NCBI GenBank assembly: GCA_035578155.1
Contig: JAPWDM010000005.1
Span: forward strand, 28,574,108 to 28,638,107
Length of the DNA: 64,000 nt
Direction of reading: 5' to 3'
From: Brachynemurus nebulosus
Taxonomy: Eukaryota; Arthropoda; Insecta; Neuroptera; Myrmeleontidae
The notes beneath the pieces are model-generated. The model made no database searches and was not told the origin of the DNA. It saw only the letters and a list, made by a program, of their open reading frames with translations. A program made the translations under genes and the position numbers. Positions 1-10,150 of the stretch are shown in pieces. Position 1 is the first letter of the stretch; each line of letters starts with the position of its first letter.

Positions 1-4
1 GTGA

Positions 5-145
5 CGACGACGTACGACGTACAAACACGACGATGCCGTTGAAATTAATGAAAATAAAAGTCTTGTGTACAGAGAAAAGAGTGAAGAAGTTTTAAGTGCT
101 TTTCTAAATAACATCTCTCAACAGCCGCAGCATGGTCAATTATAA
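5..145 (+). CDS. possible C-terminal exon of an unknown protein (partial)
   Basis: An open frame of 46 codons runs from the left edge to a TAA stop. It reads with mixed, hydrophilic composition (for example YKHDDAVEINENKSLVYREK, then a stretch ending NNISQQPQHGQL). That is unlike the Phe/Ile/Lys/Asn-rich chance ORFs elsewhere in the window. An in-frame TGA at 2-4 means it is either an exon that starts after position 5 or a broken remnant. No clear splice acceptor is visible. I do not recognise the family; it could be a host gene's last exon or the end of a transposon protein. Confidence 0.3.
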   Translation, partial: RRRTTYKHDDAVEINENKSLVYREKSEEVLSAFLNNISQQPQHGQL

Positions 146-1602
146 TTTTTTTTTTTTTAAATATCAAATTTCAACATTTTATTTAAGGAGTTCACTTTAT
201 ACTATGGATATAATGCACAAGTTTATAAAGTTCAATTTTAGGGTTTCGAAGGAAAATGAAAATGCATCTGTTCGCACGCTTGACAACCTTTCGTGCAAAT
301 CAATACATGTTTCTATCTTGACAATTTAATACAGACCGATACCTGTATATTTTATTCTTTATTTCTTGTAATTATCGTTCACCGTTGTTTCACGTGTCTA
401 GTTTTCCCCAACGTACTCTAGTCATTTTATGGATATTACACCTAACCAGTTTAAAATAATATTAGTTGTAAGTACCTTTGCAAATAATACAAAAAATTTA
501 GTTTTATTAAAAATTGGTCAGCTTGGGAGTTCCCCTTACATCTGTTTTGATGTGATTATATCTGCCTCTATCTCTAACATCCCCCACCAATACATTATTT
601 ACTTCAATTTATATTATAAATAGTTTTCGCCTAAAAGAACAATTTTAGTTATGTTTTTCACCTGACGATGGTGTAAAAGCCGAAAGTCGACTCGTGTTTT
701 TTCTACGATTTTGTTGTGAAAAGTAACAAAGCAACGATCCCATGTTTTAATATGGTATTTATTTATTAATACACTAATGATATATACATACACTAACGGT
801 AAGTACTTATTTGTTGGTTGAGTTCGTCACTCTTAAAGAAAATATTGCAATAGTAACATATGTACAAGTAATATTGTCGAATTTATTCAGGTACTTTTGT
901 GATAAACCGCAAAAAGAAATACTTAAATGACTAGCTCCTGAGGAAGCCTGACTTATTGTGTACGCAGCACATACTTGACTAATTTTTTAAAATTAGTTTC
1001 ACTGCGAGATATGAATAAAAATAAATCAAACCTCCGCACCACACCCTCCATTATCGCCCAGTAAAAATAAATTTGGCGATTATATTATTAAACTTATTTA
1101 TCTAAAAAATAGCAGAATTAAATAAGTAAAATAAAATTGTATGTAATCTTTTCACAACTCTTTGACCTATTTAAACGTTACCCCAATGTTTTAATACGGA
1201 AATAATATTTTCCTTTTGAAAAAACATTCAATGTGAAAATGTATTTCTATTGAAAATTCAACGTATCGTAAAAAGTGGAAACAAAAAGCAGAAAAAACGG
1301 TATTTTAAACTTTTTTTTCCACTTATATATTTCTCTTCTCATCAAAGTGTTATGTGTTAAATAAAGATAACAGATTACTACACACGGTTAAAATTGAGCG
1401 CACATTTAGTTCCCGATAGTCTACGGCCTAGTATACAAGACTACCTACTACGTATAATATATACGTACGTTAAAATTAATTACAACTTAGAATTGGGGCG
1501 TTATACGATGTCAATGTAAATAAACGTTCGATAGACTATAATACGTGCGATATTTAGTGCGATTGGAATCGAATTTTATACAAAGGTTTATGGTTTAGTG
1601 AA
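146..1602. other. AT-rich sequence without recognisable gene
   Basis: The short ORFs here have low-complexity translations and no motifs. No RNA gene, repeat boundary or transposon end was recognised. Confidence 0.5.
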
Positions 1603-1712
1603 TATACAGGGTGGAAAATAAATAATTCTCGTCGTTTGCAGGGGTGTGACTCGTAGCATCCTGTAGGCACTAAAATCTCAGGAATATTTTCGGCATTAAC
1701 AGTTTGAGAAAA
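1603..1712 (+). repeat. single copy of an ATACAGGG-type short repeat
   Basis: This begins ATACAGGGTGGAAAATAAAT and continues with a CTCGTC..TTTG block, a GCATCCTGT..GCACTAAAA block and a CAGGAAT..CGGCATTAACAG block. The same blocks in the same order make up each arm of the inverted pair at 51437-51735. It is therefore a dispersed copy of that family, probably a MITE that has lost one end. Confidence 0.55.
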
Positions 1713-1805
1713 TTGAAAATGAACTGGTACTACGATGTTTTCAAATTTTTGCAAAAGTGCGGCCCTGACTAAATTATGCATACACCTTTTTAATACCAAA
1801 GATAC

Positions 1806-1940
1806 AATAGTATATTGTACAATAAGTGGGAAAAGAGGCTTATTTCTCACGAGTATGACTTTGTTGCGTGAGCCCGCAGGGCGAGTGCAACAATTCGTAT
1901 GAGTGAGAAATAAGCTTTTCCCACGCATTTTACACTATAC
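1806..1940. repeat. imperfect palindrome with GC-rich loop (copy 1)
   Basis: Arms of about 55 bp (GTGGGAAAAG.GGCTTATTTCTCAC and its complement GTGAGAAATAAGC.TTTTCCCAC) surround the GC-rich centre GAGCCCGCAGGGCGAG. The centre reads almost the same at 8026-8166, so this is a recurring foldback design and not a chance hairpin. The 124-residue minus-strand ORF across it is a by-product of the repeat. Confidence 0.65.
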
Positions 1941-2121
1941 TTTTTCTACGAGCACATTTTATTTTCGTAAAATTTAACATAAATAATTAAAATAAAATTT
2001 AAATAACTAGTAAAAATTTTTTTAATTTATAATGTCAGTGCTAAGATGTTCAAATTTTTGCCAAAGCATACTTTGGAACTATGGAAACAATAATAAATAA
2101 TCAATATACATATATGTATAT

Positions 2122-2244
2122 TTTAGCGAATTTTCAGAATGAAAATTCAGCTATTACAGCAGCTCTTATGGTAAGACCTAAGCCCGGGACTATGGCAGAA
2201 ATTTGTTTTGGAGCCTCTAGAACCGGAAAATCTACTTCACTAAA

Positions 2245-2308
<64 letters not shown>

Positions 2309-2462
2309 TTATGTGTGTACGCGATAACTCTCGAACGAAACGTTTAATGCTTATGAAATTTGGTATGCAAACTGGATTCTCGATTTGCTAGGCTAAGTTC
2401 GTTAGCCAGACACATCGGATGCCCAGAAGTTGGTTTTTGGGCACTTTTGACAAAAAGTGTCC
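2122..2462 (+). repeat. family A interspersed repeat with internal (TA)n
   Basis: Family A has an upstream block (AGCGAATTTTCAGAATG, then CAGCTATTACAGCAGCTC and AGCCCGGGACTATGGCAG), a central (TA)n tract (here 2248-2304), and a downstream block (CGATAACTCTCGAACGAAAC, then GTTCGTTAGCCAGACAC and CGGATGCCCA). Copies with the same order lie at 30945-31352 and 38991-39310 and, reversed, at 59272-59745. This copy lacks the distal GCTATGTTATGCAGG end seen in some others. Confidence 0.8.
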
Positions 2463-2934
2463 TAAGTGCTAAAAACATTAGAATTCAAAGGTTTTTTTTA
2501 TACCATTGCGAAAAGCACACGAAATTTAATTAAAAAGGTCCTCTGAGCTATACCTGTTTGTCAGCTAGTTCTCCAGAAAAATTAAAAATAATTTACAAAA
2601 TTTTGGGTTAAAGATTTTTTGTCCTTGTCTAACATCAGTTTAACATACCCCATGTTATTAGTTTAATTACACGCATACCGTAAACTCTGTTTAGACTGCC
2701 CTTAATATATTTCAAAAATTTGATCAGATTGATTGATGATAAAATACTAAAAAATAATGTCTAATAATTATAAGCAAATCATTATATTTATGATATTTTA
2801 TCAATTAAACTGTAATTTTTCTTTAATCGAATAAATCTTTTATATTATCCACCAGCATAAACGTGTCTTTATATATCTATAAACAAAGTAGAGGATTGTC
2901 AAATATCATTGTCATTTTGTTTTAATTAAAAAAT
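2463..2934. other. AT-rich sequence, nothing recognised
   Basis: No ORF with meaningful composition, no terminal repeat and no RNA-like motif was seen. Confidence 0.5.
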
Positions 2935-3175
2935 ATGAGGCGTTCTAAAACGAAACTGGCCTAATTCATACAAAACGAGTTATTTAACGAAAAAAATAAA
3001 AAAGACGATTTTTATCACAACTAACTGCTAAGGCCAGTTTTACTATAACTATAATTTGAAACAAAACCCCTTTTTGATTAAATTGTAATAAGCAATACAA
3101 GCTGGAGAATCCATTTTCATCACTAACTCATTTTCGACCAGAACTGAAATAGATGACTTATTTGAAACGCCTCAT
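2935..3175. mobile_element. candidate short MITE with ATGAGGCGTT ends
   Basis: The left end ATGAGGCGTTCTAAA matches the complement of the right end (TTTGAAACGCCTCAT). A second internal inverted pair (AACTGGCC and GGCCAGTTT) supports a foldback. The TGAGGCGTTT motif also lies at the inner edge of the palindrome at 5726-6058. No target-site duplication is visible, so the superfamily is open. Confidence 0.4.
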
Positions 3176-4279
3176 GTTATTTTTTTTTTTTTTTTAGTTT
3201 GACATTTCAAATAATTCTTTTTTTTTACCAATAATAAATTCAAAATGAATATTAATTTCTAACATAAAATTCTTGAATTATACGTATTTTATTTATGTAT
3301 TTGACAATTCAGGTGGATGTATTCATGCATACGAAATGTATAAAAATTTTAACATATTCTTTTTCATAATATATTTTTTTTGAAAATAATTCTCCATTTT
3401 ATACTCAAGTTCATAGCAATTACCGAAAATACACCAAAATTCTATAATTTCCACATATTTTGTCAATCATTTCAATTCGTGAACAGTATAATTTAAAAAT
3501 GGAAAGCAGATTTAGCTTAAAATAGTGCTAGCATACTGACACATTCTATTATCAAATTATTTAGTAAAATTACACAAGAAAACATGTTTTTATTATTTAT
3601 TTATTTTTTTAAATTCATTAATTAATTATTTTATGATTTCTGGTTATTTCTCTTCATAAGGCAAATATCTCCTTCATTTTTTTGCTTCGTAACTTTTCTT
3701 TCAGTTTGTAAATAAAACTTCCAGTTTAAAATCTGTACAATACAAAACAATTTTTACTTCTATTGAAGCAAAATCAAAATTACATTAAGTAAAAACTCAT
3801 TTAATTTTAGTCTTCAATCGTAAATCAATTTAACTTTGTCTAAAAATTCCTTAATCGTTGTTCAATCTAGAAAAAAAAACATCAAATTTAACGAAAAAAG
3901 TTCATAAAATGTATATATGATTATGAATATAGATAAGTATCTACTTACTTGTTATTATATTATTATATTATATTTAGCCGGCGTTTAGCTTAAATTATAA
4001 AATAAATTAATAATAACAATAAAAATTAATAAAAATTGACAGCTTGCAAAATCAAATCAACAAGCATTATATATCTATTGTAGTACCTATGTAATAAACA
4101 ATGAAATTTGAATTTAAAAGTAACTGCTATAATCAGAGAATAAATTCGAATTGTAATAATTATATTGGTGATGCAAAGTTTACGCGAGCGCTCCTGGTTT
4201 TTTAAATTAGAAGCTATATCTGTATATCGTTCTGTGTGTATATGGTATTATGGTATATATCACTGACTGTATCAAGTAA
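3176..4279. other. AT-rich sequence, nothing recognised
   Basis: Homopolymer T and A runs and a short TTATATTATATT tract near 3955-3975 are the only structure seen. Confidence 0.5.
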
Positions 4280-4652
4280 GGCTGTCTACACAATCAATGA
4301 AATAAAGAATAAGAAATAAGATTTAAGAAATAAGGAATAAGAAATAAGAAGTATGCCATCTAGTGACGTTGAATGGAACTTTAACGTAACTGCTCATAGG
4401 TATATGTATTTAGGTATTTTTGTACTTCAAAATTCATGAAAAAATAACGTTCGTGATGACTTTTATGTCACTCAAGTGAAAAAAATCACGAATTATGACG
4501 TACAAAAGTACCTACATATTTATATCTATGAGCAGTAACGTTAAAGTTCCAATCAACGTCACTAGGTGGCATACTCCTTATTTCCTATTCCTTATTTCTT
4601 AAATCTTATTTCTTATTTCTTATTCCTTATTTAATTGATTGTGTAGACAGCT
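4280..4652. mobile_element. PIF/Harbinger-like MITE, copy 1
   Basis: This is a near-complete foldback with ends GGCTGTCTACACAATCAATG and CATT-like complement ..TGATTGTGTAGACAGCT, followed inward by AAGAAATAAG-rich arms and a GCCATCTAGTGACGTTGAATG block. It is flanked by TAA on both sides (4277-4279 and 4653-4655). A 3-bp TWA duplication with G-rich termini is typical of PIF/Harbinger. There is no coding sequence. Copy 2 is at 42184-42522. Confidence 0.8.
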
Positions 4653-4686
4653 TAAATATTTTGGATACGTTTAAAATGCATTTATA

Positions 4687-5065
4687 GTCCAGTAGCACTA
4701 ATTTTAAGCTCTATCTCACTCACTAAACATTAATTTTAGAATAGATGTAAAAATTTTTTAAAAAGAGATTCTTGTAGGGATGCCGAAGAGAACATTTGTG
4801 CAAAATATTAACTCCCGGAAATGTTTTTTTTTTGTATTGTTTAAACAATATTGAAAATTCATGAAGAGCGTTTTTTTACCTTTCACCGCTTACGTAGCCA
4901 AAAGGTAATAGATACAATAAAAAGTGTTAAGACCTTTTTTGTAGAGAATCGAATTCTCTACAAAAAAGTCCGGGAAAACATCTGTCTATCTTGAACAGGT
5001 GAAAAAATACAGCGCTCCAAACGCGCACTCAAAAATTCACTTTTTCCAACGTTCCGGCAAGATGT
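4687..5065 (+). repeat. left arm of a widely separated inverted repeat
   Basis: This 380-bp arm matches the complement of 6966-7349 over nearly its full length. Shared landmarks are AAACATTAATTTTAGAATAG, ATTCTTGTAGGGAT, CATTTCCGGGAGT (complement), the TTTTTTGTAGAGAAT hairpin at 4934-4968, and CGCTCCAAACGCGCACTC. The arms differ by scattered substitutions and small indels, so it is an old duplication or the ends of a composite element. Confidence 0.75.
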
Positions 5066-5355
5066 GTCGTCAGAAGGGCCTTTGTTTCCCAATAGTCCCA
5101 AAAGTCCAAAAAGCGTGGATGAGTCCATCAGCCAGATACGTTCGATCTTTAGAAGCGAAATTTTTGGCCATTTTTAGTGGCTTTTTGCAAAATTTAAATT
5201 TTTAAAAAATTAACCACTCAACCGATTTTAAAAATATTTTCACGGTTAGATAGCTAAACTATTGTAGATAGATACAGGTTGTTATATGAAATCCGTCAGT
5301 GTCCAATCTCTGAAAATTCGCTATGTTATGCAGGTGCTGCGACAGGGGTATTTAG
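5050..5355 (+). repeat. partial family A repeat (downstream block only)
   Basis: It contains GATGAGTCCATCAGCCAGA and TTCGATC, then the distal end GAAAATTCGCTATGTTATGC followed by CAGG.TGCTGCGACAGGGG. These match the downstream half of family A at 31200-31352 and 41860-41894. The (TA)n tract and upstream block are absent. Confidence 0.6.
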
Positions 5356-5725
5356 TATTATTATTAAAAGCTTTTATTTAACTTGATATGTTAGTATGTT
5401 GGTTTAGATCAAATCTTGGAATCAAAATTTAGACAGGTTCTAATTGAGCTAGCAGTTTTAAATTTTACATACGTGTCTAACCTTGATGACAATGCAATAT
5501 TGTATAACTAGTTTTTCCCTAATTCGCCCCAAACCAAAATTGTTGATTTTTAGTCCTGTGCAACTTTTTGACATTTAGAATTGTCAAATATTGTCCATTG
5601 ATTTTACATTGCAATTTTTTGTTTCCATAGTTATGCTTGATTAAGGTAAATTAACCGATTAAAATATAGATAAAAAATTACTTCTTTAATTTTTTTTTCA
5701 AATTAATTGTAATCAGACTAAAAAG

Positions 5726-6058
5726 TAGAAAATAAAGTAAAAAAAAAAGTGTTTTTTAAGAAAAATCTTTTATTTAAAAATGGGCTAAAAAAATAAAATG
5801 ACCTTTGAGTGAAGTTTGAAGCAATATGCAACATAATTTATAAAAGCTTGAGGCGTTTAATAAGTTTGGTAACTACTGAAACGTAAAATAGCTCTTATAT
5901 CCACAACAGAAATAATTAATGAAAACGCCTCAAGCTTTTATAAATTATGTTGCATATTGCTTCAAACTTCACTCAAAGGTTTTTTTATTTTTTTTAGCCC
6001 ATTTTTAAATAAAAGCTTTTTCTAAAAAAACATTTTTTTTACTTTAATTTATTTTCTA
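5726..6058. repeat. large foldback palindrome
   Basis: Arms of about 133 bp (5726-5858 and 5922-6058) are near-perfect complements, with inner landmarks GACCTTTGAGTGAAGTTTG and AAAGCTTGAGGCGTTT, around a 63-bp spacer. It lies between the two arms of the 4687/6966 inverted repeat. No target duplication was identified. Confidence 0.75.
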
Positions 6059-6319
6059 TATATTATATATTAAACTAACCGAACAGCCTACTTTGTTATT
6101 ATATTAAGGCGTGGGAAATAATTTCCCACTGTAGATCCGCACAATGTGAGCAATTGTTAATTTTTACATATAGTTAGCCGTGCACAAAATGTTACTTTTA
6201 ATAGTAGGAATAGAAAAAATAATTTTCTGGAGCAAAATTCAATAAAATTTTGTAAATATGTTTACTTTTAGTTACTATTAATTGTATGTTGCTTTTTTAT
6301 ACTAAAAATGTGTCTGAAA

Positions 6320-6503
6320 ATACAGGATGGTCAGAGCTGGATTGAAAAATATCTTAAGGGCCATTTTTTGACCCATATTTAATATCAATTTTTCTCTGTT
6401 AAAGAAAAAGCTTCTGGTTTAAATTTATTGGCAAATATTAATTACATGGGTGAGATCTACCCACTGTTTTCGCAGCGAGACTTATATACTTTTCACCCTG
6501 TAT
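6320..6503. mobile_element. candidate short element with ATACAGG ends
   Basis: The left end ATACAGGATGGTCAGAG and right end TTTTCACCCTGTATAT are inverted over the outer 8-10 bp. They resemble the ATACAGGGTG termini at 1603 and 51437-51735, but the interior differs. Confidence 0.35.
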
Positions 6504-6965
6504 ATATACATATATAGTATGAATATGTACCTAAGATTAATTCAAGGGAAATACCAACATTTAACTGGGTTTTGTCCGCGTGATATTTGAAATTATGACA
6601 TCAAATTAAATTTAGGGAATAAGATGTTTCCCCGAAGCGAAAAGTAGCGTGTGTTCTTTTTCGTTCTCTCAGCCATCTCTGTGTAAAGCTTCAAGTCAAC
6701 TGGTTCAGCAGATGAAGATTGAATACAACACAAACGCTCCAGTTACATCCTCGTGTTCTTACTAGTCGACAGTTGTTAGACAATAAATTTGAATTTATTA
6801 TAATACGGTGTAAGGTAATTCAACAAATAAAAAAAACGACGGGTTGCACTCCGGGAGTGCCGGCAGAAGTGAAAACTTGAATATTAACGTTGTGTATTTT
6901 TGATATTTTGGAATGTGGTAGAATCATTTATGTGGTAGAATACAGTATTTATTTATTGCGCTATC

Positions 6966-7349
6966 GTACACGGCACACCCTGCCGGAACGCTAGAAAAAG
7001 TGGACTTTTGAGTGCGCGTTTGGAGCGCTGTATCTTTTCACCTGTACAAGATAGACAGGTGCTCTCGCTGACTTTTTTGTAGAGAATTCGATTCTCTACA
7101 AAAAAGGTTTTAACACTTTTTAATGTATCTATCACCGTTTTCGTTGCGTAAGCGGTGAAAGCTCAAAAAACGCTATTTATGAATTTTCAATATTGTTTAA
7201 ACAATATAAAAAAACATTTCCGGGAGTTCACATTTTGCACAAATGTTCTCTTCGGTAATCCCTACAAGAATCTCTTTTTAAAAATTTTTTATCTCTATTC
7301 TAAAATTAATGTTTAATGAGATAGGGCTTAAAATTACTACTATTGGAGT
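6966..7349 (-). repeat. right arm of the separated inverted repeat
   Basis: This is the reverse-complement partner of 4687-5065. It keeps the hairpin at 7072-7106 (TTTTTTGTAGAGAATTCG, then ATTCTCTACAAAAAAG) almost unchanged. The short minus-strand ORF here is part of the repeat, not a gene. Confidence 0.75.
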
Positions 7350-7367
7350 AAACCCGTATATATCTAT

Positions 7368-7435
7368 CTGTCCTTTCGCGTTACACTAGTTTCAGTAGTA
7401 TAGAGATACTATCGTTCGTTCTGTATTCTGTACTA
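7368..7435 (-). repeat. partial family C repeat
   Basis: Its reverse complement reads CAGAACGAACGATAGTATCT followed by CTATACTACTGAAACTAG and TGTAACG. This matches the first 60-70 bp of the family C copies at 34024 and 56151. The rest is missing. Confidence 0.65.
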
Positions 7436-7459
7436 CTGTCTACTGTTATGTACTGTCGT

Positions 7460-7679
7460 CTTACGAATTTTCGATCAGGTCACGTGTCCTGACGCCAGTT
7501 TAACATTTTTTATCCATTGTAAAAAAAGTGTACAACGCAGTTTATTGTCTGCTCTACTGACTGTCTACTTTCCATCCGTCTTACGAATTTTTGATCAGAT
7601 CTTACGAATTTTCGATCAGGTCACGTGACCTGACGCGAGTTTAACATTTTTTACCCATTACAAAAAAAGTGTACAACGC
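7460..7679 (+). repeat. 79-bp direct repeat with CACGTG palindrome
   Basis: Two copies (7460-7538 and 7601-7679) share CTTACGAATTTTCGATCAGG, CCTGACGC, AGTTTAACATTTTTTA and AAAAAAAGTGTACAACGC. A third partial start lies at 7580-7600. In the second copy the core is the perfect 18-bp palindrome TCAGGTCACGTGACCTGA (7616-7633); the first copy has one base changed. Confidence 0.75.
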
Positions 7680-8025
7680 CGCTAAAGAAGTTTTCACTTC
7701 AATAAGTTATTATACCTAGTTTTGGAATCAGTTAAATTTACCAAGAAAAATTTTCTTTCATTTTTATCGTGTTTATCTACAATGATGTATATACTCTACA
7801 ATTTCATCTGTGCGGTTTGTTTGTTTTAGATTGAAAAGTGGGGTGCCGTAAACAAAATGGGATGAATTTATTATTTAGGTACGTATTTTAATTACATACG
7901 TATTTTTGTGAAAAGACACCCGCTGAAATTCAAAGAGTGAGAATATAATGCTCCATAGAGCTAATAAAAGCAGAGCTACAACTCTCGGTTGTAGCAATGA
8001 AAAAATGTATGAAAAAACTAATAAA

Positions 8026-8166
8026 TAATCTTAATAGTATTTTACAATATAAGTTCGGTAAGTTGCTTTTACTGATCGAGAAAGTGTTGCGAAAACGAGA
8101 CCCGCAGGGTCGAGTTTTTGCAATTTTCGAGATCAGTAAATGCACTTAACGCATCGTTTATTGTAT
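8026..8166. repeat. imperfect palindrome with GC-rich loop (copy 2)
   Basis: The arms TTTACTGATCGAGAAA and TTTTCGAGATCAGTAAA surround GAGACCCGCAGGGTCGAG. The architecture and the centre match 1806-1940. The outer arms also pair (TACAATATAAGTTCG against the complement of GTTTATTGTA). Confidence 0.65.
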
Positions 8167-9804
8167 AATATTTTTTGCACGATCGATTTAAAATAATTGA
8201 AGATTAAAAATGTGTTAAATAGAAAATAAAATTCAGATAATATAGATGAAATTTATATTTCTATGTTATGACATAGAATGCCATGAATAAATATTATAAA
8301 TATTCATAACAACTAATATGAATCTTTGTAGTGACAATTGACAACTATATTTGTAAAGAAAAAATTAAGTGTCAATATTTCACTGGCGTGAATATTTTTT
8401 TTGAATTTTCTATTAAAAAAAATTGAGGAAAATAGTTTGTTAAACTATATTATTAGTGAGAATAATGAAATTGATGAAGCATCTTATTTTTGACTGCAAA
8501 TTTATTCTCGTAAAATGAAAGGAAGATTATGAAAGCCACAGAAAATCTTAATGGTTGAACGACCTTTTGAAATGTCAATAAAATAAGAAGACTGATGCCA
8601 ACAATAATAATAATAATGTGCAAACTAGTGAAAATTTTCATATTATTAATGGATTTATTTTCCTAATTGTTCAAATTGTACTTTTAATTTCAATATAAAT
8701 AAATAAATACAATCATTTTTGAGCTAATTTAACTTACCACACTCCTATTTACTTACCACGCATCTATTTCACTTACCGCACTGTTATTTTTTGGTTTCCA
8801 TGGATGTAAACAAACGTTCGGGAAATGTAACTTACCAGCATTGTCAACAGCCTCGGTAAATGCATGAAAATACAGGATCGTGCAAAAAACTTATTTCGTT
8901 CATTTATAGGTTGCAACCTTGCACGTAAATGACTTTTAGCAAACTATACTGAACTCAAGAAACGAGGCTGGAAGAGGAAGGCCTTAGCGGTCGGTAGAAG
9001 CTTGGAAAAAACTTATTTTTCGAGGAGAAATTTTTAAGGGATGTGCTTTTTTCCTAGGGCCCGTCAAGTCTCTCTACGGCCCTGGTTTTACATGCGAAAT
9101 ACTTCGAATGTCGTTCAGAAACACTTTAGGAGTATATTCTTAAGATGTTATACTAATATCGTTCCAAATGAATTTCTTTCCTCCAAATAAATTTTATCTG
9201 ATTTCAAAAATTGTCGAAAGTAATAACTCTACTCTACTTTTTAATGATATTCAGTTAAATTTTCCGCACGCCTAATTTTACTTTATAACAATCATATTTC
9301 TAATTTACCACAATCAATGTAACATACGTTAGGTACTTGTAATAATATATCTACATCAATGAATTATGTAAAAAATCTCTCTTGCTCCATTGTATCTCTA
9401 TCATATATGTATAAAATTCCCCCGGTAAACCTGTTAAATTATTACCTGTAAAATAGCCTAAGGATAATATACGAAAGGATATAACAACGTAACGATAAAA
9501 TAGTTTTATTATTTAGATGGAAAATATGTCACAAAAACATGAGGTGTATGGCATAGAACAAGAGTGTTGATGATATATCTACTAATATGTCGTATCAATG
9601 TGATATTATTGGGTGAATGGGTAGAGTACAGTCTCAAAAATATAGTGCCATAACTGTAATAAAATCGTCCGATAAATTAAACAATAGAAATGCAAATGTG
9701 TAATTCAAGCCGCATTTCTAAATAGACAAAGTAGACAATTGCCTATGGTCTCGAAGGTCGTGTAGCTCGTGTTCAAGTATCAGCTAAAGCTGGACATTGG
9801 TGTA
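8167..9804. other. AT-rich sequence without recognisable gene
   Basis: No meaningful ORF was seen. CTCTCTACGGCCCTGG at 9071-9086 and CAGGGCCGTGGAGAGAAACG at 13575-13594 are similar in inverse orientation and may be isolated ends of one transposon family. No paired terminus was found for either. Confidence 0.4.
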
Positions 9805-10002
9805 TGTATAAATGCGAACAAAAAGTTCGCCGTACATTAATAATATTTCACAGGTACTTGATAACATTTGAAATTAAAAAATAAAATAAAAATACGTTAG
9901 TATTCATATGCTCACATAAGGCTCGTATGTTTAAATATGAACAAAAGTTCGCCATACATAGCACTGTTTCACAAACGTTCGATAACATTTGAAATTAAAA
10001 TA
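9805..10002 (+). repeat. pair of ~70-bp direct repeats
   Basis: Copies at about 9809-9880 and 9933-10002 share GAACAAAA.GTTCGCC.TACAT, a TTTCACA block and CGATAACATTTGAAATTAAA (first copy TGATAACATTTG). The copies start about 124 bp apart. Confidence 0.65.
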
Positions 10003-10077
10003 GTTGTTTCTCGCAATCAAAGACGGTGGTATATACGTGATTGAATAGCTACCGAATTCGGGTGGCTCTCGAACAAG

Positions 10078-10150
10078 GATCGTATGGCCTAGGTGGCAAG
10101 ACACTTGGCTAATTACTGAAAAATCGTGGGTTCGAGTCCCAGCCCGTCCA
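10078..10150 (+). repeat. tRNA-like sequence (tRNA pseudogene or SINE head)
   Basis: An A box-like TGGCCTAGGTGG (10085-10096) and a consensus B box GGTTCGAGTCC (10129-10139) sit 32 bp apart, as in a tRNA gene. The T-arm (TGGG/CCCA) pairs, but the acceptor strands (GATCGTA against CCCGTCC) do not. It is therefore unlikely to be a working tRNA. No poly(A) tail or target duplication was seen. It could have retained RNA polymerase III promoter boxes. Confidence 0.55.

Noticed and set aside
1554..1928. 124-residue minus-strand ORF
   Set aside because: It spans the ATACAGGG repeat and the GC-rich palindrome; its reading follows the palindrome and shows no protein motif.
8170..8889. Element bounded by TTTTTTGCACGATC and its complement
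   Set aside because: Only about 14 bp match, interior support is lacking and no target duplication was found.
10085..10145. Functional tRNA gene
   Set aside because: A and B boxes are present, but the acceptor strands do not pair, so I treat it as a tRNA-like repeat.
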